Shown here piece after piece: positions 7,890-17,758 of a stretch of 64,000 nucleotides of DNA; the first letter of the stretch is position 1; each line of letters begins with the position of its first letter. The position numbers were made by a program, and so were the translations under genes. The notes under the pieces were generated by a model, which saw nothing but the letters and a program-made list of their open reading frames with translations, was not told the origin of the DNA and did not search any database. Origin of the DNA: Streptomyces griseomycini (GTDB lineage Bacteria; Actinomycetota; Actinomycetes; Streptomycetales; Streptomycetaceae); assembly GCF_014203535.1 (NCBI RefSeq), contig NZ_JACHJI010000006.1, positions 62,001-126,000 of the forward strand. Direction: 5' to 3'.

Positions 7890-10211
7890 CTACTTCCGCA
7901 TGACGGCCGGCTCGTGGCGCCGCAGCAGGCGGGACACCAGCAGGCCGAAGACCAGCGACAGGACGAGCAGCATGCCGATGTCGCGCAGCCACACGTCCGC
8001 CGTGTGCGCGAAGAGCGGATCGCCGCTCAGGTCGCCGGGCGAGAGCCGGCTCAGATCGACGGTGCCGGCCATCGCGGCGAACCCCCAGCGGGCGGGCACC
8101 AGCCAGGCCAGCTGCTCCAGGAGGAGCACGCCGTCGAGCGACAGCAGGGCGCCGCAGAAGACGACCTGGACGATGGCGAGCAGCACCAGCAACGGCATCG
8201 TCGCCTCCTCCTTGCGGACCAGTGCGGAGACCAGCAGACCGAGCACCATCGCGGAGAACCCGAGCAGCGCGACGGCGACGGTGATCTCGACAAGGGGCGG
8301 CATCAGCACTCCTTCGCCGCCGGGCACGTTCAGGTCCACGCCGAGCAGCGCGACGAGGGTCAGCACCACGGCCTGGAGCACGGTGACCGCGCCGAGCACG
8401 ATCACCTTGGACATCAGGTACGCCGATCTGGACAGGCCCACGGCCCGCTCCCGCTGGTAGATCACCCGTTCCTTGACGAGTTCGCGCACCGCGTTGGCCG
8501 CGCCGGTGAGGACGGCGCCGACGCACAGGATGAGCAGGGTGTTCATGGCGGACCTGCGCGTCAGCTCACCTCCCGCGAGGGCCCGCGCCATGGCGCCCAT
8601 CACGAACGGCAGCGCGATCATGATGGCGAGGAAGGTGCGGTCCGCGGCGAGCGCGGTGGCGTAGCGGCGGACCAGGGTGCGCAGTTGGGCGCCCCAGCTG
8701 CGGGGCCTGGGCGGGGGCCCCACGACGACCGGCTCCTCGCGGGGCCGCCGGGGCTGGGCGGCGGCCTCGGCGACGTACCGCCGGTGGAAGGGCGAGTCGC
8801 GGTACTCCCCCGCCCAGTCCCGGTCCTGGTGCTGCTCGAACGCCTCGAAGGCCTCCGGCCAGTTCTCGAAGCCGAAGAAGGCGAGGGCGTCACCGGGCGG
8901 ACCGTAGTAGGCGACCCTGCCGCCGGGGGCGAGGACGAGGAGGCGGTCGCAGACGTCCAGGCTCAGCACGCTGTGGGTGACGACGATGACGGTCCGGCCG
9001 TCGTCGGCGAGGCCGCGCAGCATGTGCATCACCGAGCGGTCCATGCCGGGGTCGAGGCCGGAGGTCGGCTCGTCGAGGAAGAGCAGCGACGGCTTGGTCA
9101 GCAGTTCCAGCGCGACGCTGACCCGTTTGCGCTGCCCGCCGGACAGGCTGTGCACGTGCTGGCGGGCCCGCTCCTCGAGGCCGAGTTCGCGGATCACCTC
9201 GTCGACCCGGGCCCGTCGTTCGGCCTTGGCGGTGTCCTGCGGGAAGCGCAGTTCCGCGGCGTAGGACAGGGCGGCGTGGACGGTCAGCTGGGTGTGCAGG
9301 ATGTCGTCCTGCGGGACGAGCCCGATGCGCTGGCGCAGTTCGGCGTAGTCGTGGTACAGGTCGCGGCCGTCGTAGAGGACGGTGCCGTGGTCGGCGGGGC
9401 GCTGCCCGGTGAGCGCGTTCATCAGGGTGGACTTGCCGGCGCCGCTCGGGCCGACGACCGCGAGCAGGCACTTCTCCCCCACCGGGAAGGAGACCTGGTC
9501 GAGGAGGCGTTTGGTGCCCCGGTCGACGACGGCGGTGAGGTCCTGGACGTCGAGGCAGACCTCGCCGGTGTCGACGTACTGCTGGAGTTCGTCGCCGATC
9601 AGGCAGAAGTCGGAGTGGCCGACGCCGACGATGTCGCCGGGCCTGATGTCGGCCCGGTCGACCGGCACGCCGTTGAGGTAGGTGCCGTTGTGGCTGCCGA
9701 GGTCGACGATCTCGTACGTGCCGTCGGCGTGCACGTGCAGTTCGGCGTGGTACCGGGAGACGATCAGGTCGTCGACGACCAGGTCGTTGTCGGCGTCCCG
9801 GCCGATGCGGACGGTGCGGGTGGGCAGCGGCCGCACGGAGGCCGGCTGCCGGAAGATGTGGGTGAGGGCGGGGTGGGCGACCGCCGACGGCCGGTCGGGC
9901 GTGGGGGCGGCGAGGACCGCGCGGGGGCCGTCGTCGGGGTTGCCGAAGCGGATGACGCTGCCGGGGCCGACCTCCCGGGCACGGATGCGCCGGCCGTTGG
10001 TGTAGGTGCCGTTGGTGCTGTGCTCGTCCTCGACGGTCCAGTGGCCGTCCCCGGGGTGGAGCACCGCGTGGTGCCAGGAGACCCGGGCGTCATCGAGGAC
10101 GATGTCACTCGACGGGTCGCGTCCGACGTGATAGTCGCGGACCGGAGTCATCCGGGTGGAGCCGGTCTCGGTCTCCAGCACGAGCTCCGGCGCGACCGGC
10201 TGCTCCGCCAT
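7890..10211 (-). CDS. Two-FHA-domain ABC transporter, ATPase fused to permease
   Basis: 773 residues. FHA domain 1 (about 25-95; GRDPSSDIVL and NGTYTNG) and FHA domain 2 (about 132-205; GRDADNDLVV, SRYHAEL, NGTYLNG) each keep the Arg, Ser and Asn used for phosphothreonine binding. An ABC ATPase follows: Walker A GPSGAGKST 254-262, signature LSGGQ 356-360, Walker B LLFLDEP 376-382. The last 270 residues form a six-segment ABC-2 or ABCG-like permease. One polypeptide is a half-transporter expected to dimerise. The architecture resembles mycobacterial Rv1747, whose FHA domains are kinase-regulated. Substrate is unknown, possibly a lipid or glycolipid. It heads the coupled SH3-like/kinase genes. 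Confidence 0.92.
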   Translation of the reverse strand: MAEQPVAPELVLETETGSTRMTPVRDYHVGRDPSSDIVLDDARVSWHHAVLHPGDGHWTVEDEHSTNGTYTNGRRIRAREVGPGSVIRFGNPDDGPRAVLAAPTPDRPSAVAHPALTHIFRQPASVRPLPTRTVRIGRDADNDLVVDDLIVSRYHAELHVHADGTYEIVDLGSHNGTYLNGVPVDRADIRPGDIVGVGHSDFCLIGDELQQYVDTGEVCLDVQDLTAVVDRGTKRLLDQVSFPVGEKCLLAVVGPSGAGKSTLMNALTGQRPADHGTVLYDGRDLYHDYAELRQRIGLVPQDDILHTQLTVHAALSYAAELRFPQDTAKAERRARVDEVIRELGLEERARQHVHSLSGGQRKRVSVALELLTKPSLLFLDEPTSGLDPGMDRSVMHMLRGLADDGRTVIVVTHSVLSLDVCDRLLVLAPGGRVAYYGPPGDALAFFGFENWPEAFEAFEQHQDRDWAGEYRDSPFHRRYVAEAAAQPRRPREEPVVVGPPPRPRSWGAQLRTLVRRYATALAADRTFLAIMIALPFVMGAMARALAGGELTRRSAMNTLLILCVGAVLTGAANAVRELVKERVIYQRERAVGLSRSAYLMSKVIVLGAVTVLQAVVLTLVALLGVDLNVPGGEGVLMPPLVEITVAVALLGFSAMVLGLLVSALVRKEEATMPLLVLLAIVQVVFCGALLSLDGVLLLEQLAWLVPARWGFAAMAGTVDLSRLSPGDLSGDPLFAHTADVWLRDIGMLLVLSLVFGLLVSRLLRRHEPAVMRK

Positions 10212-10263
10212 GCCTGAATTCTACCGATGAGTCCGCTCGGGTGCCCGGCGTGAAGGGGCGGGG

Positions 10264-10674
10264 TCAGGCGACCGGGACGCCCGGCGCGCGGGCGGCACGC
10301 TGCATGCGCAGGGCGTCCACGGACTCGGCCAGCAGCTCGTACTCGGTGGTGTCGTCGCCGGTGGCGAGGCGCACCAGGCGCCCGGCGGCCAGCGCCTCGG
10401 CCACTTCCTCCTGCCGGGCGACGTCGCCGCACCAGGCGCGCAGCACGGTGGGCACGTCGGGCACGCCGTCGGGGACGGGGACGAGCGAGCCCGGCGGTAA
10501 GTGTTCGGCGTCGGGCTGCGGGTCGAGGCGCTCGGCGATCCAGGAGGCGCGGTCGCGCAGCCACCACAGGGCGAGGGCGAGGGTGGGCGCCCGGTAGGTG
10601 CCCAGCGGCACCCCGATGCGCCGGCCGTCGCAGACCCCGTACGCCGTGACATGGCACAGGAATTCGTCGTGCAC
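10264..10674 (-). CDS. Small conserved hypothetical protein
   Basis: 136 residues, GTG start behind a strong GGGGAGGGG. No signal peptide or membrane segment. The N-terminal part (HVTAYGVCDGRRIGVPLGTYRAP) and an acidic, Ala-rich middle resemble small Streptomyces proteins of unknown role. It ends 52 bases before the FHA-ABC gene in the same direction, so it may be the first gene of that operon. I do not recognise a domain. Confidence 0.6.
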   Translation of the reverse strand: MHDEFLCHVTAYGVCDGRRIGVPLGTYRAPTLALALWWLRDRASWIAERLDPQPDAEHLPPGSLVPVPDGVPDVPTVLRAWCGDVARQEEVAEALAAGRLVRLATGDDTTEYELLAESVDALRMQRAARAPGVPVA

Positions 10675-10908
10675 GTTCCCCTCCCCCGCTGCGTTGCCCG
10701 CCCGCCGGGCGGGGTTCGCCGCCCGGCCGTGGCGCGCGTGCTGTGCGTGAGGGCGCCGTCGCGCGGTGTGAAGCGCTCTCGTTGTCGAGTATGTTCACCG
10801 CTGAATCACTGTCACCATGTGTTTCAGGACAGTCTCCTGGCATATTCACGGCCGCGGTTGGCCGAAACGCCGCGCGGGCCGTCCGTCGGCTGCACCGGCG
10901 CCCCGTCC

Positions 10909-11904
<996 letters not shown>

Positions 11905-11992
11905 GACTCCAGAGGGGTTGGCACAGGTCTCGGCGGTTCCGGCGAACCGCCGCTCCACTCTGTCGTGACCTGGAGGCAGTGGTCCAACAGGA

Positions 11993-12008
11993 GAATCCGA
12001 TGGGATTC
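11993..12008. promoter_or_regulatory. Palindrome between aldo/keto reductase and LysR genes
   Basis: GAATCC, four bases, GGATTC: a perfect inverted repeat that ends 20 bases before the LysR ATG. It is a candidate LysR operator for autoregulation and for the divergent reductase gene. Assignment is by position only. Confidence 0.4.
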
Positions 12009-12028
12009 AGCGGATACGCTTCTCAATC

Positions 12029-12922
12029 ATGGAACTGCGCCACCTCCAGCACTTCGTCGCCGTCGCCGAGGACCAGCACTTCACCCGGGCGGCGGAACGG
12101 CTGATGGTCTCCCAGTCGGGCCTGTCCGCCTCGATCCGCGCCCTGGAGCGCGAGCTGCAGACGCCGTTGTTCGTGCGGACGACGCGCAGGGTGACGCTCA
12201 CCGAGGCCGGACGGGCGCTGCTGGCGGAGGCCGAGCGGATCCTGGCGCAGGTGCGGGCGGCGCACGAGGCGGTGGCCGCGGTGCAGGGCGTGCTGCGCGG
12301 CACGCTCGCGCTGGGCACCGAGCAGTGCATCGCCGGAGTGCACGTGGCGGAGCTGCTCGCCGCGTTCCGGCGACGGCACCCGGACGTGGAGATACGGCTG
12401 CGGCAGTGGGGCTCGGCCGCGCTGGCGGAGGAGGTGTCGGCGGGGCGGCTGGACCTGGCCTTCGCGTACCGCACGGAGGCGGACTCGGAGCAGCTGCGGT
12501 CGGTGTCGCTGACCGTCGAGCCGATGACCGTGCTGTGCCATCCGGACCACCGGCTCGCCCGCGCCGGGGCGCCGCTGACCCCGCACGACCTGGGCGAGGA
12601 GGTGTTCGTCGACTTCCACCCGGACTGGGGCCCGCGCCGCGCCACCGACGCCGCGTTCGCCGTCGCGGGCGTGCGGCGCACGGTGGCGCTGGAGGTCAAC
12701 GACGTGCACAGCCTGCTCGACCTGGTCGACGAGAACCTCGGCGTCGCCGTCGTCCCGCGCCACTTCCGGCACAAGCGGGCGTCCCTGACCGCGCTGCCGC
12801 TGAAGGACACCGGTGAAGCGGCCTACGAGACGGTCGCCCTGCTCCCTCCGGCGCAGGCCACGAGTCCGGCGGCCCGGGCGCTGATGGATCTGCTGGAGAA
12901 CGGGGCGCGTGAGGCGCGGTGA
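12029..12922 (+). CDS. LysR-family transcriptional regulator
   Basis: 297 residues. N-terminal winged helix (1-60; MELRHLQHFVAVAEDQHFTR, AERLMVSQSGLSASIRALE) and a periplasmic-binding-like effector domain (about 90-290). Length is standard for the family. There is no clear Shine-Dalgarno sequence before the ATG. It is divergent from the aldo/keto reductase, the most likely target. A DinB-fold gene follows with its start just past the stop, so it may be co-transcribed. Confidence 0.92.
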   Translation: MELRHLQHFVAVAEDQHFTRAAERLMVSQSGLSASIRALERELQTPLFVRTTRRVTLTEAGRALLAEAERILAQVRAAHEAVAAVQGVLRGTLALGTEQCIAGVHVAELLAAFRRRHPDVEIRLRQWGSAALAEEVSAGRLDLAFAYRTEADSEQLRSVSLTVEPMTVLCHPDHRLARAGAPLTPHDLGEEVFVDFHPDWGPRRATDAAFAVAGVRRTVALEVNDVHSLLDLVDENLGVAVVPRHFRHKRASLTALPLKDTGEAAYETVALLPPAQATSPAARALMDLLENGAREAR

Positions 12923-12939
12923 TGCGCGAGGGTGGACCC

Positions 12940-13455
12940 ATGCATGCCAAGGACATCCTCATCGACGGCTTCGGCCGCGTCCGGGAAGAGGTCCACGCCG
13001 CCGTGGAGGGCCTGGGTCCCGACCGGCTCAACGCCCGCCCCGGTCCCGACGCCAACTCCGTCGCCTGGCTGATCTGGCACCTCGCCCGGGTCCAGGACGA
13101 CCACGTCGCCGACGCCTTCGGCCTGGACCAGGTGTGGCTCACCGAGGACTGGGAGAAACGCCTCGGGCTGGGTCTGCCGCGCCGCGACACCGGGTTCGGC
13201 CACACGGCTGCGAAGGTCGCCGAGGTGCGGGTCGACTCCGGTGACCTGCTGACCGGCTACTACGACGCCGTGCACGAGCAGACGCTCGGAGCGCTGCGCT
13301 CACTGGCCGCCAAGGACCTGGAGCGGATCGTGGACGAGCGCTGGGATCCGCCGGTCAGCCTGGGCGTGCGGCTGGTCAGCGTCCTGTCCGACGATCTGCA
13401 GCACGTCGGACAGGCCGCCTACGTACGGGGGCTGCTTCAGAGCGCGGACGCGTAA
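12940..13455 (+). CDS. DinB/DUF664-type thiol transferase-like protein
   Basis: 171 residues, four-helix DinB fold. The metal-binding histidines are likely H in WLIWHLARVQDDH and in LSDDLQHVGQAAYVRG near the C-terminus. In actinomycetes this superfamily includes mycothiol- and bacillithiol-dependent transferases. ATG 12940 follows GAGGGTGG; GTG 12919 and ATG 12922 are upstream alternatives that touch the LysR stop. The 3' end overlaps the convergent adenosine deaminase gene by 19 bases. Confidence 0.78.
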   Translation: MHAKDILIDGFGRVREEVHAAVEGLGPDRLNARPGPDANSVAWLIWHLARVQDDHVADAFGLDQVWLTEDWEKRLGLGLPRRDTGFGHTAAKVAEVRVDSGDLLTGYYDAVHEQTLGALRSLAAKDLERIVDERWDPPVSLGVRLVSVLSDDLQHVGQAAYVRGLLQSADA

Positions 13456-14516
13456 CCGGGCAGGACCACGTCCCGGATCAGGGCGCTGCGCTCGTCGAAC
13501 GGCAGGAACGCGCTCTTGACGGCGTTCACCGTGACGGTGCGCAGGTCCTCGACCGTCCAGCCGGCCTGTTCCACCAGCAGGCACATCTCGCGGGTCATGG
13601 TGGTGCCGGACACCAGTCGGTTGTCGGTGTTGAGGGTGACGCGGAAGCCGAGGTCCTTCAGCGCGGTGATCGGGTGCTCGGCGATCGAGGTCGCGGCGCC
13701 GGTCTGGAGGTTGGAGGTGGGGCACATCTCCAGGGCGATCCTGCGGTCCCGCACCCACCCGGCCAGCCGGCCGAGCTTGCCGGCCGCGAGGTCGGGGATG
13801 TCGTCGGTGATGCGCACGCCGTGTCCGATGCGCTGGGCGCCGCACACCTGGAGGGCCTGGTGGATGCTGGGCAGACCGTGGGCCTCGCCGGCGTGGATGG
13901 TGAAGGGCACGCTCTCGCGGCGCAGGTGCTCGAAGGCGGCGAGGTGGTCGGCGGGCGGGAAGCCGTCCTCGGCGCCGGCGATGTCGAAGCCGACGACCCC
14001 GGCGTCCCGGAACGCGACGGCCAGGTCGGCGGCCTCGCGGACGCGGTCGAACATCCGCATGCCGCAGAGCAGGGTGCCGACCCGGACGGGCGTCCCGGCG
14101 GCGGCCGCCTTGGCCATGCCGGCGGCGAGGCCCTCCTGGACGGTCTCCACGACCTCGCCCATCGTCAGCCCGCCCCGGGTGTTCAGCTCGGGGGCGTAGC
14201 GCACCTCGCCGTAGACGACGCCGTCGGCGGCGAGGTCGAGCACGTACTCCTCGGCGGTGCGCAGCAGGCCCTCGCGGGTCTGCATCACGGCGAGGGTGTG
14301 CTCGAAGGTGGCGATGTAGCGGACCAGGTCACCGGAGTTCGCGGCCTCGACGTACCAGGCGGCGAGCTCGTCGGGGTCGGTGGTGGGCAGGGTGTGGCCG
14401 ACCGCCTCCGCGAGCTCCACCACGGTGGCGGGGCGCAGGCCGCCGTCGAGGTGGTCGTGCAGGACGGCCTTGGGGAGGCGACGGATCAGTTCGGCGTCTA
14501 CGCGCGTAGCAGTCAT
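13437..14516 (-). CDS. add: Adenosine deaminase
   Basis: 359 residues, the usual length. Zinc ligands in HDHLDGG (His20, His22), substrate-site HAGEAHG, catalytic-base region GHGVRI, and NTDNR near the C-terminus are all present. The enzyme converts adenosine or deoxyadenosine to inosine in purine salvage. GAGGAAAG lies nine bases before ATG 14516. Streptomyces usually has several Add paralogues. The final Asp-Asp pair seen in classical Add (TDDP) is TDNR here, as in many actinobacterial forms. Confidence 0.93.
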   Translation of the reverse strand: MTATRVDAELIRRLPKAVLHDHLDGGLRPATVVELAEAVGHTLPTTDPDELAAWYVEAANSGDLVRYIATFEHTLAVMQTREGLLRTAEEYVLDLAADGVVYGEVRYAPELNTRGGLTMGEVVETVQEGLAAGMAKAAAAGTPVRVGTLLCGMRMFDRVREAADLAVAFRDAGVVGFDIAGAEDGFPPADHLAAFEHLRRESVPFTIHAGEAHGLPSIHQALQVCGAQRIGHGVRITDDIPDLAAGKLGRLAGWVRDRRIALEMCPTSNLQTGAATSIAEHPITALKDLGFRVTLNTDNRLVSGTTMTREMCLLVEQAGWTVEDLRTVTVNAVKSAFLPFDERSALIRDVVLPGYASAL

Positions 14517-14562
14517 GGCGGGGTCTTTCCTCGGACGAGCGGTTCGAAGCGGTGGAAGAGGG

Positions 14563-14955
14563 TCAGCCGGCGGGCTGGAGCAGGTCCCAGCGGTTGCCGT
14601 ACAGGTCCCGGAAGACGGCGACCGAGCCGTACGGCTCGTGGCGCGGCTCCTCCAGGAAGGTCACGCCCGCGGCGGTCATCCGGGCGTGGTCGCGGGCGAA
14701 GTCGTCGGTGTGCAGGAAGAAGCCCACCCGCCCGCCGGTCTGGTCGCCGACCCGGGCGCGCTGCCGCTCGTCCTTGGCCCGGGCCAGCAGCAGCGCGGCG
14801 CCGGTGCGCCCGCCGTCCGGTTCGACGACGACCCAGCGGGAGCCGTCCGGCCGGGGCGTGTCCTCGGCGAGCCGGAAACCGAGGGCCTCGGTGTAGAAGC
14901 GGATCGCCTCGTCGTAGTCGTCGACGACGAGGGTGACCAGGGCGACGCGTCTCAT
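14563..14955 (-). CDS. VOC (glyoxalase/bleomycin resistance) family protein
   Basis: 130 residues, one complete two-module VOC domain: LVVDDYDEAIRFYTEALGF at the start and FRDLYGNRWDLLQP at the end. Metal ligands are not obvious at all four positions, so activity cannot be assigned. GAAAGG precedes ATG 14955. It follows the adenosine deaminase gene in reverse reading order and could be transcribed with it (46-base gap). Confidence 0.85.
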   Translation of the reverse strand: MRRVALVTLVVDDYDEAIRFYTEALGFRLAEDTPRPDGSRWVVVEPDGGRTGAALLLARAKDERQRARVGDQTGGRVGFFLHTDDFARDHARMTAAGVTFLEEPRHEPYGSVAVFRDLYGNRWDLLQPAG

Positions 14956-15248
14956 CGTGACCTTTCGGGAGGTGGGGTCGACCGGAGAGGTTATACGTAA
15001 AACCCACGGATGCGCCAGTCCCGGGCGGTCACCGCGGCGTCCCTGCACGCCCTTCCGTCCACGGGGGATCCGGTGACGCGTCCCGGCCGGACCGGTCCGG
15101 CTCCTCCCCGGTGAGGCGCGACGCGCCCGCCGCCTTCCCGGCGAGGCGGTCGGAGTCGCCCGGTGCGCCGGGACGGGCGGGTCGCCCGGTGCCCGGGTGC
15201 CGGTGACGGCGGAGTCCCGCACGCCCGCCCTGGGACCGCGGGGCTCCT
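14956..15248. other. Non-coding gap
   Basis: No credible gene. The part next to the VOC start holds the AT-rich run gttatacgtaaaac, a plausible promoter for the minus strand. The rest is GC-rich low-complexity sequence with no coding pattern I can defend. Confidence 0.5.
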
Positions 15249-16628
15249 CTACGGATAGGTGTAGGTGTTGAGGGCGGCGACGGCGGACGCCGGGTCGCCG
15301 AGCTCGTAGCGGTCCACGGCGAGGTAGTTGGGCTTCTTGCGGGCGGCCGGCTGGCAGAACCGGCGGGCGCGGTCGGCGAGTTTGGAGTTGTCCGTGCCCG
15401 CTGTGGAGGCGAGCGCGGCGTCCCGGAAGTGGTTCATGACGAACAGCGGGCGGAAGCCGGGCTCGGTGCGGGTCAGCGGGATGTCGGTGCCGGCGTCGTA
15501 CCAGCGGCTGTAGCAGGACCAGTCGGACGCGCCGACGCCCGGCCCCATGGACCAGTGGTTCTCGACGGTCCACTCGCGCTGGTACATCACGCCGAAGCTG
15601 TCCCGGGTCAGCCCGGCGGCCCGGTCGGCGGCGCGGCTGTGGTCGGTGAGGATCAGCAGCCGGTGCCCGGCGGCGGTCAGGTCGGCCAGGGCCGGCCAGC
15701 CGTTCTCGCGCACGCCGGTGCGGTCCGGCCGGTAGAGCACGTCCGGCAGCCCTCGGACGCGGGCGAGTTCGGCGCGCAGCACGCCCGGGTCGACGTGGTC
15801 CTCGAGGAAGACGGTGACGAACTGGTCGGGACGGGCGTGGAGGAAGTCGACGATCCGCTGGAGGTCGACCCACAGGGCGACGGGTCTGCGGACCAGCGTG
15901 CAGCTGTTGTGGCACAGGATCGCGCCGTCCGGGGTCTGGTGGATGTCCAGCATGAATCCGCGGACGCCGTCGGCGAGTTGGCGTTCGATGCCCCGGGTCT
16001 GGTTGGGGAAGAGGTCGACGAACGGCGGGGCGAAGCCGCCGTCGACCCCGTTGGCGTAGGCGTTGTGGGCGGTGAGGAAGGTGACCTGGTCCAGGGTGCG
16101 CCGGTCCCGGGGCGGCATGGGGTGGGTGACCGGGCCGACCGGGGTCAGGTACCAGGCGGCGAGGCCGTCCGTGCCGGTGCCGACGGCGAGCGCGGCGGGG
16201 TGGGTGGCGCCCGGCGCCTTCGGCGCGACGGTGAGGCGGCGGTCGGCGCCGGGGACGGCGAGGGTGAACCGGTCGGCCCCGGCGGGGGTGATCTCCCAGG
16301 GGGCGTCCGGACCGGTACAGGCGACGGTCCGGGCCCGGTCTCCGTCACGGCCGAGACAGACGCCCGGGCGGTCGGTGTTCTCCAGGAGGTACGCGGCGCC
16401 GTCGGCCCGGAGGTTCCACTGCTGGCGGTCCTCGTCGCCGCGGGGCCTGTGCTGCTCGACGGTTCCGGCGCTGTCGGCGGCGTTCAGCCCGGTGGTCGCG
16501 CTCTGGACGTAGTAGGTGCCCGGCGGCGGTACGGCGTCGGCCCCGGCGGCGGGCGCCGGCGCCACGACCGCCGCGGCGAGCGCGGCGGCCATGACGGTCG
16601 TGGTGAGCGGGGCGTGGGGGGTGCGCAT
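15249..16628 (-). CDS. Secreted PI-specific phospholipase C-like protein with N-terminal lectin-like domain
   Basis: 459 residues. Sec signal peptide about 1-30, cut after AGADA. About 35-165 is a ricin-B-like or beta-trefoil segment (YYVQSATTGLNA, QQWNLRADGAAYLLEN). About 180-455 is a PI-PLC X-type barrel: LDQVTFLTAHNAYAN and GAILCHNSC carry the two catalytic histidines, and FLEDHVDPG follows. Bacterial PI-PLCs cleave phosphatidylinositol to cyclic inositol phosphate outside the cell. ATG 16628 lies behind GAAGGG. A 10-bp hairpin sits in the leader. The substrate may be other than PI. Confidence 0.85.
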   Translation of the reverse strand: MRTPHAPLTTTVMAAALAAAVVAPAPAAGADAVPPPGTYYVQSATTGLNAADSAGTVEQHRPRGDEDRQQWNLRADGAAYLLENTDRPGVCLGRDGDRARTVACTGPDAPWEITPAGADRFTLAVPGADRRLTVAPKAPGATHPAALAVGTGTDGLAAWYLTPVGPVTHPMPPRDRRTLDQVTFLTAHNAYANGVDGGFAPPFVDLFPNQTRGIERQLADGVRGFMLDIHQTPDGAILCHNSCTLVRRPVALWVDLQRIVDFLHARPDQFVTVFLEDHVDPGVLRAELARVRGLPDVLYRPDRTGVRENGWPALADLTAAGHRLLILTDHSRAADRAAGLTRDSFGVMYQREWTVENHWSMGPGVGASDWSCYSRWYDAGTDIPLTRTEPGFRPLFVMNHFRDAALASTAGTDNSKLADRARRFCQPAARKKPNYLAVDRYELGDPASAVAALNTYTYP

Positions 16629-16655
16629 GGCGGATGCCCTTCGTCCGAAGGACGG

Positions 16656-16680
16656 CCGGGCGCACGCGGGGTGCGCCCGG
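16656..16680. promoter_or_regulatory. Leader hairpin of the PI-PLC-like gene
   Basis: ccgggcgcac, five bases, gtgcgcccgg: a perfect 10-bp stem 28 bases upstream of the start codon. Just beyond, gcatg-acgc-catgc (16705-16718) is a second small palindrome. Either may be an operator or an RNA structure. Confidence 0.4.
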
Positions 16681-16732
16681 GCCGCGACCCAACTGTGGTC
16701 AGGTGCATGACGCCATGCCCCACCGTCCCCCG

Positions 16733-17623
16733 TCAGCAGTACAGGTTGCCGCCGGGTGACGTTCCGAGGATCTGGGTGAACTGCTGGTACTTGGCCACCC
16801 TGCTCTGCACCTGGGCCGGGTTCCTGCCGTCGCACTCCAGGGAGCCGTTGATGCTGCGGATCGTCTGGCCGAAGCCGGCCTGGTTGACCATGGCGTTGTG
16901 CGGGGTCATGGTGCCGGGGCCGGACTGGGTGTTCCAGTACCACAGGGCCGTCTTCCAGGCGACGGCGGCGTCGTTCTGCACCAGCCAGGGGTTGTTCAGC
17001 AGGTCGATGCCGAGCGCGTCGCCCGCCGCCTTGTAGTTGAAGTTCCAGCTCAGCTGGATCGGTCCGCGCCCGTAGTAGGCGGCCTGGCCGGCCGGGCAGC
17101 CGTAGGGCTGCCCCCAGTCGCAGTAGTGCGGGTAGTTGGCGGTGTTCTGCTCGACCACGTGCACCAGACCGCCGGTCTCGTGGCTGACGTTGGCCAGGAA
17201 GGCGGCGGCCTCCTGCTTCTTCACCGTGTCGCTGCCGGTGTTGGCGAAGCCGGGGTAGGCGCTCAGGGCGGCCGTGAGCCCGCTGTAGGTGTAGAAGGGA
17301 TTCCGGTTCGGGAACATCTGGTTGAACTGCGCCTCGGTCACCACGAATTTCCCGGCCGGCGTCCCGGGGCCGTTGTCACAGGCGTACGGCTCCCAGTACC
17401 AGGTGCTGATCGTCGGGTCGTAGCCCGGGTTGGCGTGTTCGGCGATGTACGCCCGGCCGTCGGTGTAGCGCACGATGTCACCGGCGTTGTACGCCTTCCC
17501 GGCCACCCAGTTCGGGTAGCTGGAGCACGCGGCGGCGGAGGCCGGTGCGGCGGGGAGCAGGACCGGCGCGCCGCCGGCCAGGACGACGGCGGTCAGCACG
17601 GCGGAGATGCGGCGTCTCGACAA
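16733..17623 (-). CDS. chiF: Secreted GH19 chitinase with N-terminal chitin-binding domain
   Basis: 296 residues from TTG 17623, chosen because AAAGGAG lies eight bases upstream and it gives a normal signal peptide (SRRRISAVLTAVVLAGG, cut near residue 30). A ChtBD3-type (CBM5/12) domain occupies about 33-82 (WVAGKAYNAGDIVRY, TWYWEPY). The GH19 catalytic domain is about 92-296 with catalytic Glu149 in SHETGG, then YYGRGPIQLSWNFNY and SINGSLEC. It hydrolyses chitin endo-wise with inversion. Two DasR-like sites lie upstream. Position relative to chpB and nsdB matches S. coelicolor chiF (recalled as SCO7263). Confidence 0.93.
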   Translation of the reverse strand: MSRRRISAVLTAVVLAGGAPVLLPAAPASAAACSSYPNWVAGKAYNAGDIVRYTDGRAYIAEHANPGYDPTISTWYWEPYACDNGPGTPAGKFVVTEAQFNQMFPNRNPFYTYSGLTAALSAYPGFANTGSDTVKKQEAAAFLANVSHETGGLVHVVEQNTANYPHYCDWGQPYGCPAGQAAYYGRGPIQLSWNFNYKAAGDALGIDLLNNPWLVQNDAAVAWKTALWYWNTQSGPGTMTPHNAMVNQAGFGQTIRSINGSLECDGRNPAQVQSRVAKYQQFTQILGTSPGGNLYC

Positions 17624-17758
17624 GGGGTCAACTCCTTTTCGGGACACGGCCGCTCCCGGGCGAGGGCACGCCTGAGCGGAACCTGGCCGCACGCGCCGGC
17701 GGAGCCGGTCACGGCGTGGGGGCGGCCGTGGTGGGGGGTGTGGAGCACACTCAACCGC

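Noticed and set aside
7335..10217. 960-residue open frame on the plus strand
   Set aside because: It lies opposite the FHA-ABC gene and is rich in Gly, Ala, Gln, Arg and Asp with no domain; a GC-bias shadow.
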